Assembly: GCA_023052935.1 (NCBI GenBank) | Contig: CM041292.1 | Coordinates: 27,114,954-27,178,953 of the forward strand | DNA from: Piezodorus guildinii | Lineage: Eukaryota; Arthropoda; Insecta; Hemiptera; Pentatomidae | DNA length: 64,000 nt | Direction: 5' to 3' | Shown here: in pieces, positions 10,138 through 21,775 of the stretch | How the letters are laid out: each line of letters starts with the position of its first letter | Numbering within the stretch: position 1 is the first letter of the stretch | Position numbers and translations under genes: made by a program | Notes under the pieces: generated by a model | The model's input: the letters and a program-made list of their open reading frames with translations, nothing else | The model's database searches: none | What the model was told of the DNA's origin: nothing

Positions 10138-10261
10138 TACATCCGTTGTTAAAATAAATTTAAGAATGTTTTAATACATTTAGAAATGAAAATAAAGTGC
10201 TAAATAATTATTTATATTGAGTTTCAATAGAAACATTATTTTTATTTACGACAATCAGTTA

Positions 10262-10546
10262 CTTTGTTTATTTATTTAACGTCACTTTATGCTACTATGG
10301 CTAATCGGGCGATGCTACAGTGAGAGTCCTAAATTTTGCCTATCCAGGTTTTATAAGAATAGGGATCTTTAACGAGTACCTGACATCACACAGGCTCGGG
10401 ACCCCCTTTTAACGTCCCCTCCGAAATACGGTATAACTAAGGATTTTTTACTCCCATTAAAAAATCCTAGGACCACCTGCGGGTTTGAACCCGTGACCTT
10501 TGGAACAGGAAGCTGTTATGCTAGCGACCCAGCTACAAGTGATCCC
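10262..10546 (-). mobile_element. SINE-A copy with 12-bp TSD
   Basis: Complete minus-oriented SINE-A. The head reads GGGATCACTTGTAGCTGGGTC with a B box GGTTTGAACCC-type sequence seen from the other strand near 10480. The tail is AAATAAATAAACAAAG read on the minus strand. GACAATCAGTTA is duplicated at 10250-10261 and 10547-10558, inside a K-repeat. Confidence 0.93.
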
Positions 10547-11147
10547 GACAATCAGTTAGTTTTATCGGCTTTTGATCACTCTTCATTAACTTTTACAATT
10601 TTGTGTATCAGATAATTTTTTCTAAAAACATTAGCTTTCCAGCGGTATATTATACGTCTAATTATACGACTGTTTTTATGTTCAAAAACATAAAAATAGC
10701 ATACAAAATATTTTTACTCTTTTCTATTTTACTTGGATATCGTATTCGTTCAAATTGTATATTTATCCGTCTTTTTTTATCAGTGGTAAAAAGGTGATAT
10801 AGTTATTTTTAGAGAATGTGCAAAATTAATGGTACTTTTAATTGAACTACATGATATTAAAGCCAATTCAATTTCACATCAATATAGCCAGTTTAATCAA
10901 AATCGTAAAAAGGTACAATATGGGATTGACTTAGATACTGCAGATCTCATCTATTCTTTAAACGATTCTAAACTATGAATATTTATTTTTTGAACCCAAA
11001 AACCAATATATTGGTTAATTATTTTCAACAATAAACCTTAGTAATAGACCAAAAAAAAATTAACCCCTCCCCCTCAAAAATTGATGGCTTACGTTTAAAT
11101 ATACATAGAACCCGAATAATGAATACAAATTTTTAAGTATAATAAGG

Positions 11148-11335
11148 ATTTTTTAATGGGAGTAAAAAATCCTTAGTTATACCGTCCTTCGGAAGGGACG
11201 TTAAAAGGGGGTCCCGATCCTGTGTGATGACAGGTACCCGTTAAAGATTCCTGTCCTAATTAAACCTGGATAGGCAAAATTCAGGATTCCCACTGTAGCG
11301 TGGGTGAAGTTAAATAAATAAACAAACAACAACAA
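11148..11335 (+). mobile_element. SINE-A copy, 5'-truncated
   Basis: It starts in the body at AAGGATTTTTTAATGGGAG. It continues through CCGTCCTTCGGAAGGGACG and AACCTGGATAGGCAAAATTC to a tail AAATAAATAAACAAACAACA. The tRNA-like head is absent. Confidence 0.85.
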
Positions 11336-11749
11336 ACGAATAAAAATAAATCTGTTTGTCCTTCGCCCACCGTCCGGCCTTCCATTTCTCCGAAACTATT
11401 ATACTATCACATATTTCTCCGAAACTGCTGGACTAATTTTCTTAAAATTCGCTACAAAAATACTACCATTTTCCTTTGAACTATTTGTTGCTAATCATAT
11501 TAGTTAATTGTCTGTTAAGGCTATATAAACAGTTATACCCTAATATAGTTATTTGGAAATAATAAACCATTGTGTAATAATTTGCGGCGTTTTTTCTAGT
11601 AAACACAGTTTATCAGAATAGTTTCAGATGAAGATTAGCACAAGTGACTTTCCTCTTCACGTAGAAGATAAACAATTAGCCAATCGGATTTCCAGCCCCT
11701 TTCGATACCTTTCAGTACTGACGGTCTCTAGCTCAACTAATAACACTAT
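11336..11749. other. Left flank of the foldback element, no gene seen
   Basis: AT-rich, with the phrase TTTCTCCGAAACT repeated at 11385 and 11413. Nothing coding is supported. A 10-base TTAGCACAAG at 11634 recurs inverted just outside the right end of the foldback (19223-19232), which may be chance. Confidence 0.4.
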
Positions 11750-11844
11750 ATAGTCCAGGAGCCGAGGCCGAAAAATGCGAATTATAAGAAGAAAATTTTC
11801 AATGTGATTTTCATATTTTAGCCAACTTGTACGACATTTTTTTT

Positions 11845-13030
11845 GTCTGCCAGCTCATACTGGTCGGAATCAAAAATGGCGGCCATTCAAAACGGTCACT
11901 AAAAACCGAAAAATATGATTATTTGAAGACGATTCTTTCTTTTAATTTATTAAACTAGGTCACTACCTGATACAAAAAAAAATTGTCTGCCCATTCTAGG
12001 TGGTCGGGTTCATCCGGCAGACATGATTCAAAAAGCACGCTCTAAGAACCAAAATTTTGTATTATTTGAAGACGTTTCTTTTTTTTCTAATATAAAACTA
12101 GGTCTTTACCTGATACAAAAAAACTTTGTCTGCCCATCGTAGGTGGTCGGATTAGCAGAGCAGACAAAATCCAAAAACACGCTTTAAGGACCGAAATTTC
12201 GTATCATTTGAAGACGTTTCTTTCTTTTTTAATATGAAACTAGGTCTTCGCCTGATACGAAAAAACCTTGTCTGCCCATCGTAGATGGTCGGATTAGCAG
12301 AGCAGACAAAATCCAAAAACACGCTTTAAGGACCAAAATTTCGTATCATTTGAAGACGTTTCTTTCTTTTCTAATATGAAACTAGGTCTTCGCCTGATAC
12401 GAAAAAAATTTGTCTGCCCATCATAGGTGGTCGGGTTCAACTAGCAGACAAAATCAAAAAACACGCTTTAAGGACCAAAATTTCGTATCATTTGAAGACG
12501 TTTCTTTCTTTACTAATATGAAACTAGGTCTTTGCCTGACCAAAAAAAACTTTGTCTGCCCATCGTAGGTGGTCGGGTTCAACTAGCAGACAAAATAAAA
12601 AAACACACTTTAAGGACCAAAATTTTGTATTATTTGAGGACGTTTCTTTCTTTTCTGATATCAAACTTATACTTCACCTGATCATAAAAAACTTTGTCTG
12701 CCTATCGTAGGAGGTCGGGTTCAACTAGCAGACAAAATCAAAAAACACACTTTAAGGACCAAAATTTTCTATTGTTTGAAGACGTTTCTTTCTTTTCTTA
12801 TATCAACCTAGGTCTATACCTGATGCAAAAAATCTTTGTCTGCCCATCGTAGGTGGTCGGATTCAATTGGCAGACATGATGCAAAACCGCGCAATAGGTC
12901 AAGACCCTAAATTTTGAATTATTAGAAGACGCTTTTTTCCTTTCTTATCTGAAACTAGATCTTCACCTATAACAAAAAAATTTTGTCTGCCCATCCTAGG
13001 TGGTCGAAATCATGTGGCAGACAAGAACCA
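11845..13030 (+). repeat. Tandem array of ~142-bp units (left arm)
   Basis: Nine occurrences of GTCTGC at 11845, 11985, 12128, 12270, 12412, 12554, 12696, 12838 and 12985 give spacings of 140-147, mostly 142 bp. Each unit has TTTGTCTGCC...GCAGACAAA as an inverted pair about 30 bp apart, GAAGACGTTTCTTTCTTTTC, and ACTAGGTC..CCTGAT. The outer units are more diverged than the central ones. Confidence 0.95.
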
Positions 13031-13214
13031 AACAGTAAGCATTGAGACTTTTTTAATGGTTATTTTGTTAGATACGAGGTTTGATATTAGCATAGATGAA
13101 ATTGAATGATTTCTAGGAATCAATGTGTGTTTATGGTGGCGGATCCGAAGGGAAAGGGTCTAAAACGATCTAGTTCTGTTTTTGGAATAGATGGGGAGAA
13201 GTAATAACGTAATT

Positions 13215-14540
13215 ACCATAACATTATGTATAATATGGACAAATATATCACGGTACCTATAATACCTACAGACATCTATCAGATCTCGAATTGATGCTTA
13301 TTCAATTTCCATTAATGTATATTGTAATGAGTATTTTCGTATAATGAGTGGTTTCGGTGATATTTACCTTCAAACGTTAATACGTTAAAAAGAATTATCG
13401 TATTTAGAACACAATACATTATATGGACAAAGATATATCGATATCTGTATGATCTGCAGACGTCTATCACTTCTTATCTTAAAGCTTATTAGAAGCTTGT
13501 TTATTTTTATTATTATGAGTATTTTGGTAAAATGAGCGGTTTCGATGATATCGGGCTGAAGACTTAAAAGTCGATCAATTCCTCTACTCAAGACACAATG
13601 CATTATATAGACAAAGATATCTCGGTACCTGCAAGACCTACAGATATCTATCAGCTTTCAAATTGACGCTTATTAAATTTCGATCAATGAATATCGTAAT
13701 GAGTATTTTCGTATAATAGGTGTTTATTGTAGTATTTAACTTCGTAATGCTAAAATGAGGTCAATTCCTATATTTCGGACCCAATGCATTCAATGGACAA
13801 AGAAATCTTGGAAACTATAAGACCTACAGGCGTCTATCACCTCTTATATTAAAGCTTATTAGAAGGTTGTTAATTTTTATTATTTTGAGTAGTTTGGTAA
13901 AATGAGCGGTTTCTATGATATCGGGCTGAAGACTGTTAAAAGTAGATCAATTCCTCTGTTTAAGACACAGTGCATTATATAGACCAATATATCTCGGTAC
14001 CTGCAAGACCTAGAGACATCTATCAGCTTTCAAATTCACGCTTATTCAATGTTCATTAATGTATACTATAATGAGTATTGCTGTACCATGGGATGTTTCT
14101 GTGATATTAACCTTCATAAGTTAAGATATGAATAATTTAGAACACAATATATGGACAAATATATTTTGATACCTATAAGACCTACAGACGTCTATCACTT
14201 CTCATATTAAAGCTTGTTAGATGCTTATTAATTTGTATTATTATTATTAGTTTTGTAAAATAAGCGGTTTCGCGGATATTAACTTGATGAAGTTAAATTT
14301 CGGTCGACTCTCGTATGACGGACACAATGTATTATATCGAAAAAGTTATATCGATACCTAAAAGACCTATAGACGTCTCTTAGGTCTAAAATGTAACCTT
14401 ATTAGATTACTTTTAATATATGTTCTTATGATATTTTTGGTAAAATGTTCGGTTCCGATCATTTTGGGCTGAATGTTTAAAGCCAATCAATTCCTGCGTT
14501 CAATAAAAAATGTTTGGATAGTCATCTAGATACCGACAAA
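13215..14540 (+). repeat. Tandem array of ~184-bp units (left arm)
   Basis: Successive CAATGCATTATATGGACAAA-type blocks start near 13411, 13595, 13781, 13967, 14143, 14322 and 14502, a spacing of about 176-186 bp. Two unit types alternate: one with GGTAAAATGAGCGGTTTC..GGGCTGAAGAC, one with CGTATAATGAGTGGTTTC..CCTTCAAACG. This gives a higher-order period near 370 bp. Every unit keeps CTACAGACRTCTATCA. A 68-72-residue open frame in this array recurs in both arms (13385-13603, 17376-17582), but it only reflects the DNA repeat. Confidence 0.9.
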
Positions 14541-14543
14541 ACA

Positions 14544-14788
14544 ACGCGTTATACAAAAATACTCATAATAATCAACATTAATAGAAATCGAATAATTGTT
14601 AATTTAAAAGGTGATAGGTGTCTGTTAGACCAATTGGTGCAAATTTATCTACAGAATAAATTGAGTTTTAAACATGAGAAATAAACTAATTTTAACATCG
14701 TTCAACCCAGTATCTTAGAAACTACCAATTTTACCATCATACTTATGATAGTAAACATTTATAGAACTTGAATGAGCATTAATGTGTT
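14544..14788. other. Central spacer of the foldback
   Basis: The 245 bp between the arms. It is AT-rich and resembles a single decayed 184-bp unit (GGTGATAGGTGTCTGTTAG), with no inverted partner and no coding frame. Confidence 0.75.
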
Positions 14789-15648
14789 ATTTTGTCGGTA
14801 TCTAGATGACTATCCAAACATTTTTTATTGAACGCAGGAATTGATTGGCTTTAAACATTCAGCCCAAAATGATCGGAACCGAACATTTTACCAAAAATAT
14901 CATAAGAACATATATTAAAAGTAATCTAATAAGGTTACATTTTAGACCTAAGAGACGTCTATAGGTCTTTTAGGTATCGATATAACTTTTTCGATATAAT
15001 ACATTGTGTCCGTCATACGAGAGTCGACCGAAATTTAACTTCATCAAGTTAATATCCGGAAACCGCTTATTTTACAAAACTAATAATAATAATACAAATT
15101 AATAAGCATCTAACAAGCTTTAATATGAGAAGTGATAGACGTCTGTAGGTCTTATAGGTATCAAATATATTTGTCCATATATTAGTGTTCTAAATTATTC
15201 ATATCTTAACTATGAAGGTTAATATCACAGAAACATCCCATGGTACAGCAATACTCATTATATATACATTAATGAACATTGAATAAGCGTAAATATTGAA
15301 AGCTGATAGATGTCTCTAGGTCTTGCAGGTACCGAGATATATTGGTCTATATAATGCACTGTGTCTTAAACAGAGGAATTGATCTACTTTTAACAGTCTT
15401 CAGCCCGATATCATAGAAAACCGACATTTTACCAAATACTCAAATTAATAAAAATTAAACAACCTTCTAATAAGCTTTAATATAAAGGTGATAGACCCTG
15501 TAGGTCTTATGGGTATCAAGGTATATTTTTCCTTAATTTTATTTATATTACAAATGACCCCCAAGACTTGATAACAAATCTATTTGTTTTCCTTATAATA
15601 GATTGTGCCCTAAATACGAGAATAAGGCCCAATTTTAAACGTTATGAA
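14789..15648 (-). repeat. 184-bp units of the right arm, inner part
   Basis: Mirror of the inner left array, starting TTGTCGGTATCTAGATGAC. Around 15500-15640 it departs from the mirror: a stretch with CCCCCAAGACTTGATAAC has no left-arm partner. The units at 15280-15500 are diverged duplicates of those at 15710-15930. This marks rearrangement within the right arm. Confidence 0.7.
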
Positions 15649-18055
15649 GGTAATATCACAGAAACCACCTATCATGGAATAATACTCATTACGATATACA
15701 TTAATGGACATTGAATACGCGTGAATTTGAAAGCTGATAGATGTCTCTAGGTCTTGCAGGTACCGAGATATATTGGTCTATATAATGCACTGTGTCTTAA
15801 ACAGAGGAATTGATCTACTTTTAACAGTCTTCAGCCCGATATCATAGAAACCGCTCATTTTACCAAACTACTCAAAATAATAAAAATTAACAACCTTCTA
15901 ATAAGCTTTAATATAAGAGGTGATAGACGCCTGTAGGTCTTATAGTTTCCAAGATTTCTTTGTCCATTGAATGCATTGGGTCCGAAATATAGGAATTGAC
16001 CTCATTTTAGCATTACGAAGTTAAATACTACAATAAACACCTATTATACGAAAATACTCATTACGATATTCATTGATCGAAATTTAATAAGCGTCAATTT
16101 GAAAGCTGATAGATATCTGTAGGTCTTGCAGGTACCGAGATATCTTTGTCTATATAATGCATTGTGTCTTGAGTAGAGGAATTGATCGACTTTTAAGTCT
16201 TCAGCCCGATATCATCGAAACCGCTCATTTTACCAAAATACTCATAATAATAAAATAAACAAGCTTCTAATAAGCTTTAAGATAAGAAGTGATAGACGTC
16301 TGCAGATCATACAGATATCGATATATCTTTGTCCATATAATGTATTGTGTTCTAAATACGATAATTCTTTTTAACGTATTAACGTTTGAAGGTAAATATC
16401 ACCGAAACCACTCATTATACGAAAATACTCATTACAATATACATTAATGGAAATTGAATAAGCATCAATTCGAGATCTGATAGATGTCTGTAGGTATTAT
16501 AGGTACCGTGATATATTTGTCCATATTATACATAATGTTATGGTAATTACGTTATTACTTCTCCCCATCTATTCCAAAAACAGAACTAGATCGTTTTAGA
16601 CCCTTTCCCTTCGGATCCGCCACCATAAACACACATTGATTCCTAGAAATCATTCAATTTCATCTATGCTAATATCAAACCTCGTATCTAACAAAATAAC
16701 CATTAAAAAAGTCTCAATGCTTACTGTTTGGTTCTTGTCTGCCACATGATTTCGACCACCTAGGATGGGCAGACAAAATTTTTTTGTTATAGGTGAAGAT
16801 CTAGTTTCAGATAAGAAAGGAAAAAAGCGTCTTCTAATAATTCAGAAACAATATAGGTAATATCACAGAAACCACCTATCATGGAATAATACTCATTACG
16901 ATATACATTAATGGACATTGAATACGCGTGAATTTGAAAGCTGATAGATGTCTCTAGGTCTTGCAGGTACCGAGATATATTGGTCTATATAATGCACTGT
17001 GTCTTAAACAGAGGAATTGATCTACTTTTAACAGTCTTCAGCCCGATATCATAGAAACCGCTCATTTTACCAAACTACTCAAAATAATAAAAATTAACAA
17101 CCTTCTAATAAGCTTTAATATAAGAGGTGATAGACGCCTGTAGGTCTTATAGTTTCCAAGATTTCTTTGTCCATTGAATGCATTGGGTCCGAAATATAGG
17201 AATTGACCTCATTTTAGCATTACGAAGTTAAATACTACAATAAACACCTATTATACGAAAATACTCATTACGATATTCATTGATCGAAATTTAATAAGCG
17301 TCAATTTGAAAGCTGATAGATATCTGTAGGTCTTGCAGGTACCGAGATATCTTTGTCTATATAATACATTGTGTCTTGAGTAGAGGAATTGATCGACTTT
17401 TAAGTCTTCAGCCCGATATCATCGAAACCGCTCATTTTACCAAAATACTCATAATAATAAAAATAAACAAGCTTCTAATAAGCTTTAAGATAAGAAGTGA
17501 TAGACGTCTGCAGATCATACAGATATCGATATATCTTTGTCCATATAATGTATTGTGTTCTAAATACGATAATTCTTTTTAACGTATTAACGTTTGAAGG
17601 TAAATATCACCGAAACCACTCATTATACGAAAATACTCATTACAATATACATTAATGGAAATTGAATAAGCATCAATTCGAGATCTGATAGATGTCTGTA
17701 GGTATTATAGGTACCGTGATATATTTGTCCATATTATACATAATGTTATGGTAATTACGTTATTACTTCTCCCCATCTATTCCAAAAACAGAACTAGATC
17801 GTTTTAGACCCTTTCCCTTCGGATCCGCCACCATAAACACACATTGATTCCTAGAAATCATTCAATTTCATCTATGCTAATATCAAACCTCGTATCTAAC
17901 AAAATAACCATTAAAAAAGTCTCAATGCTTACTGTTTGGTTCTTGTCTGCCACATGATTTCGACCACCTAGGATGGGCAGACAAAATTTTTTTGTTATAG
18001 GTGAAGATCTAGTTTCAGATAAGAAAGGAAAAAAGCGTCTTCTAATAATTCAAAA
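15649..18055 (-). repeat. 1,207-bp near-identical tandem duplication in the right arm
   Basis: The segment beginning GGTAATATCACAGAAACC at 15649 recurs at 16856, an offset of 1,207 bp. Both copies run through four or five 184-bp units, the transition sequence and the first 142-bp unit up to CTTCTAATAATTCA. By eye they differ at only a few positions, for example TGCATTG against TACATTG and one A in a run near 16252/17459. The left arm has this segment once. Confidence 0.9.
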
Positions 18056-19217
18056 TTTAGGGTCTTGACCTATTGCGCGGTTTTGCATCATGTCTGCCAA
18101 TTGAATCCGACCACCTACGATGGGCAGACAAAGATTTTTTGCATCAGGTATAGACCTAGGTTGATATAAGAAAAGAAAGAAACGTCTTCAAACAATAGAA
18201 AATTTTGGTCCTTAAAGTGTGTTTTTTGATTTTGTCTGCTAGTTGAACCCGACCTCCTACGATAGGCAGACAAAGTTTTTTATGATCAGGTGAAGTATAA
18301 GTTTGATATCAGAAAAGAAAGAAACGTCCTCAAATAATACAAAATTTTGGTCCTTAAAGTGTGTTTTTTTATTTTGTCTGCTAGTTGAACCCGACCACCT
18401 ACGATGGGCAGACAAAGTTTTTTTTGGTCAGGCAAAGACCTAGTTTCATATTAGAAAAGAAAGAAACGTCTTCAAATGATACGAAATTTTGGTCCTTAAA
18501 GCGTGTTTTTTGATTTTGTCTGCTAGTTGAACCCGACCACCTATGATGGGCAGACAAAGTTTTTTCGTATCAGGCGAAGACCTAGTTTCATATTAGAAAA
18601 GAAAGAAACGTCTTCAAATGATACGAAATTTTGGTCCTTAAAGCGTGTTTTTGGATTTTGTCTGCTCTGCTAATCCGACCATCTACGATGGGCAGACAAG
18701 GTTTTTTCGTATCAGGCGAAGACCTAGTTTCATATTAAAAAAGAAAGAAACGTCTTCAAATGATACGAAATTTCGGTCCTTAAAGCGTGTTTTTGGATTT
18801 TGTCTGCTCTGCTAATCCGACCACCTACGATGGGCAGACAAAGTTTTTTTGTATCAGGTAAAGACCTAGTTTTATATTAGAAAAAAAAGAAACGTCTTCA
18901 AATAATACAAAATTTTGGTTCTTAGAGCGTGCTTTTTGAATCATGTCTGCCGGATGAACCCGACCACCTAGAATGGGCAGACAATTTTTTTTTGTATCAG
19001 GTAGTGACCTAGTTTAATAAATTAAAAGAAAGAATCGTCTTCAAATAATCATATTTTTCGGTTTTTAGTGACCGTTTTGAATGGCCGCCATTTTTGATTC
19101 CGACCAGTATGAGCTGGCAGACAAAAAAAATGTTGTCGTACAAGTTGGCTAAAATATGAAAATCACATTGAAAATTTTCTTCTTATAATTCGCATTTTTC
19201 GGCCTCGGCTCCTGGAC
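17940..19217 (-). repeat. Mirrored ~142-bp array and right terminus of the foldback
   Basis: Reverse-complement counterpart of 11750-13030, with the same unit order. GCAGACAAA/TTTGTCTGC pairs recur every 142 bp or so, and the end is GCCTCGGCTCCTGGACT. The difference from the left arm is a handful of bases, for example in the A-run before GTCTGC at about 18560. Confidence 0.9.
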
Positions 19218-20059
19218 TAATACCTTGTGCTAAGACAAACTTCCGGATGATCTTGTGAAAAGATTGTCACATCTACTACCGAGAAATAGGATCTCTTGTG
19301 ACTCAGCAGGCAAAAAAAGGACAGGTAACACTAGCATATTCTAGGAACAGACCCACATTGAGAAGGCTGTTTATACTTCTCAGGACCTTTAGAACGGTTC
19401 TGAAAGTGTTTTATCGTGAATTTAGTAACTGTTTGTTAACATCGGCAATAATATTCATGCAAATAAAAAATCAGAAGTGGATCTTGGAAGAGTTGAGTTT
19501 TAAACATAAGAGTATATCTGACAATACTGGCAAATCATGTTTTGCCATATAAATTATTTCTAGAAAATTTTTAGTGGATAAAAAAATAACTAACTTATTA
19601 TAAGTGTGTAAGGATGTGATATATGAGGGAAAGAGGCATGGAGCGCTGTGAACGATGAGGGAATTTAAAATAATAAAACATCAAACTTTTTTTTTTTTTA
19701 ATTTATTGCTTAAACTTATTTATATCATTAATTAACTACGACCGAAACACTAAAAAACAATATCAATCTCTTAATGCTATAGCGTGAACAATATTTTTTT
19801 GTTAGTCCATCTTTAGCTGACACTAACTGGATAATTTAACCACTCCAGAGCATGCCAGGTATAAATGTCCAAATTTTAGTTAATATGATTTAGCCATTTT
19901 TTTAGAAGAAGAAGAGTATCTTTTTGTACGTATTATCATAGCTCTTTATGGTAGTAAAAAGCCATATCTTATTATTTTAGTAACAAAAAAAAAATTACTA
20001 TGCAGCATGGTTAATAGTTTTGAGCCTACAAAATTACAGGCACTTAAGAAAAAGAAAAT
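19218..20059. other. Right flank of the foldback, no gene recognised
   Basis: An 84-residue plus-strand frame (19298-19552) is basic and has no motif I recognise. The rest is AT-rich. A poly-T tract at 19687-19699 shows no associated retroelement end. Confidence 0.4.
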
Positions 20060-20535
20060 TTTAATTTTCGGCATTTAATCCCCATCGGACTATTTCGATC
20101 AGAGACAAACCAACATAATATTAATGTCTATTAAATATTATATAGATATAGGTTTGTAAAATTATATAGATATTGGTTTAATAAAAATCGCTAGGGCCGT
20201 TTTTGAGAAATTAAAAAAAAGCAAAATGGACCGTATAAAGTGGCTTTTCTGGATTTTTTTTACTTTTGTTGAAAAAGTTGTGACATCTGAGGCATATACT
20301 CTCCTGAAATATGGAATTTCAGTTTTTTAAAACTTGCCACTTTTAGAACTAGACTCACCACAGACACATATACATAAACACACAGGCCATTTTAAGGGAC
20401 TTGGTTATTTGGACGCGGGGGACCCTAAAACGAGAAAAACCCGAATTAAAAAAAAAAATCCTGATTGCTATACTTTCTCTTAGTATATATTTTATAAATA
20501 GGTAAGTGAAAATAAAAAAGGTGTTGAGGATGAAA
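20060..20535 (-). mobile_element. K-repeat fragment
   Basis: It contains TTTTCGGCATTTAATCCC, AAAGTGGCTTTTCTGG, GACTTGGTTATTTGGAC and ends TAGGTAAGTGAAAATAAAAA. The body is more diverged than its neighbour at 20560, which lies in the opposite orientation. Confidence 0.75.
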
Positions 20536-20559
20536 AGAGTTCTTAGGTATTTTTTACTT

Positions 20560-21475
20560 TCACTTACTATATATAGTAAGGAAAGTATTGCGATCGTGAA
20601 AATTTTCGAATTCCAGTTTTCAACGGAAATACACGTTTTAGGGTCCCCTGAGTCCAAATAACCAAGTCCCGCAAAAAGGTCTGTGTGTGTGTGTGTCTTG
20701 TGTGTGTGTGTCGTGTGTGCTGTGGTGTGAACTCCCGGGCGGAAACGGTAAGTCCTATGAAACTGAAATTTCATATTTAAGACAACTATACGCCCGAGAC
20801 GTGACAAAACTTTTTTCATCAAAATGAGCTTACCAGAAGAGGCACTTATACCATGCATTTTGCACCTTTTTTCGATTTTCTCAAAAACGGTTCCGACGAT
20901 TTTGATTAAACTCGCTATATCGATGTAAAATTAAATGGGCTTTAATATCATGTAGGTTTTATTTGGATAAAAATGGTCTGACAGGGCTTAAATGCCGATA
21001 TTTTAAATTTTCTTCCTCTAAAGTACCTTTAATTTTTTAGATTCAATAATAATAACTAGATTATCTTGTTAGCGCTGATGAAAAACAGGTAAATATATAA
21101 ATTGAATAAATTCGGTACCCAACTAAAGGAGAAAACAGAAAAAATATATTTTAATGAAATTTTTCGTTTTTGAACATAAGAGCAGTAATATACATGTATG
21201 ATATACCGTTGGAAAGCTAAAGATTTTAGAAAAAATATCATCTATACACAAGCTTTTAGAAGTTAATAGAGAGTGATGAGAAGAAGATAAAACTAACTGA
21301 TTATTTTAGATAATAATATAATAGATTTTTTAATAAAACACATGTTTATATATAAATTCAATTTGATTAATTCCTTAATAGTTTCACGTATTTTTATCTC
21401 TAACTGTATTTGAAAATTCTTTCATTGATTTTAAAAATCGAGGTAAGTGAAAGTCGTGTGTTGCCCGCACCAGAT
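20560..21475 (+). mobile_element. K-repeat, full-length copy
   Basis: A clear example of the family, about 0.92 kb. Termini are ACTTTCACTTAC...AAGTATTGCGATCG at the left and GGTAAGTGAAAGTCGTGTGT...GCACCAGATTTTT at the right, so both ends carry TTTCACTTAC in inverted orientation. Inside are a TG microsatellite, CCCGGGCGGAAACGG, GGCTTAAATGCCGATATTTT and GATATACCGTTGGAAAGC. A frame across the microsatellite (20355-20858, minus) is shared by other copies but follows DNA identity. No transposase. The superfamily is unknown. Confidence 0.85.
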
Positions 21476-21499
21476 TTTTTTACTTCAAAGTGAGTAATT

Positions 21500-21775
21500 T
21501 CTGTTTTTTTTTTTTAATTGTATATTTTTACTTTCTTTTTTTTTAATATTATTATATTTCTCATTATATCTTATTTTTTCTTTTCTCATGTTAGCATATA
21601 TTTATTTTTTATGTTTGTAAATTTTTACTAGAATTTCTCTTTTGAATTATTTATCAATTTTTCAATTATTTTACTTTAAGACTCCAGTCTTAAATCCAAT
21701 TTTTTTTTTTTTTTCTGTCATAATTTTCTGAAGGGACTTGTCCCAGAAGGAATAAAGAATTATTATTATTAATAT
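21500..21775 (+). mobile_element. 5'-truncated CR1/L2-like LINE 3' end
   Basis: The last 50 bases, GAAGGGACTTGTCCCAGAAGG then AATAAAG and an ATT repeat, match the 3' end of the LINE at 56940-59332 (GGGACTTGTCCCAGAATAAA, then ATT repeat). Upstream is a diverged T-rich 3' untranslated region. No coding part remains. Confidence 0.75.

Larger units (their letters stand above)
9177..10970 (-). mobile_element. K-repeat copies carrying a TA-flanked insertion and a SINE-A
   Basis: Two K-repeat starts lie back to back (AAAATCTGGTGATCGC at 9178 and AAAAATCTGGTGCTGAC at 9264). The second is cut at CACTTA (9300), resumes at 10138 (TACATCCG), is cut again by SINE-A at 10262-10546, and continues with TTCCAGCGGTATATTATAC-type sequence to about 10970. 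Confidence 0.7.
11750..19217. mobile_element. Giant foldback element (about 7.5 kb) with tandem-repeat arms
   Basis: The left end reads AGTCCAGGAGCCGAGGCCG and the right end is its exact reverse complement. The two arms stay nearly identical in inverted order for about 2.8 kb: a roughly 90-bp unique end, an array of ~142-bp units, an array of ~184-bp units, then a 245-bp spacer (14544-14788). The right arm is longer because of an internal duplication. The flanks support at most a TA duplication. Long inverted repeats built from subterminal tandem units are the hallmark of Foldback/Galileo-like elements. There is no transposase frame inside, so it would be non-autonomous. A palindromic assembly artefact must be excluded, but a few base differences between the arms argue for real sequence. 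Confidence 0.8.

Noticed and set aside
12120..12420. CCTGATACGAAAAAAC in the 142-bp units, which looks like CTGAT...GAAA of a hammerhead
   Set aside because: The GA of CTGATGA is missing and there is no stem II between the two core strands.
13385..17582. 68-72-residue frames in the foldback (13385-13603 minus, 17376-17582 plus), identical in sequence
   Set aside because: They are the same 184-bp repeat DNA read in two arms. Other units of the array carry stops in the same frame.
11634..19232. TTAGCACAAG outside both ends of the foldback as an outer inverted repeat
   Set aside because: It is 10 bases, at unequal distances from the two ends, with no match between it and the termini.
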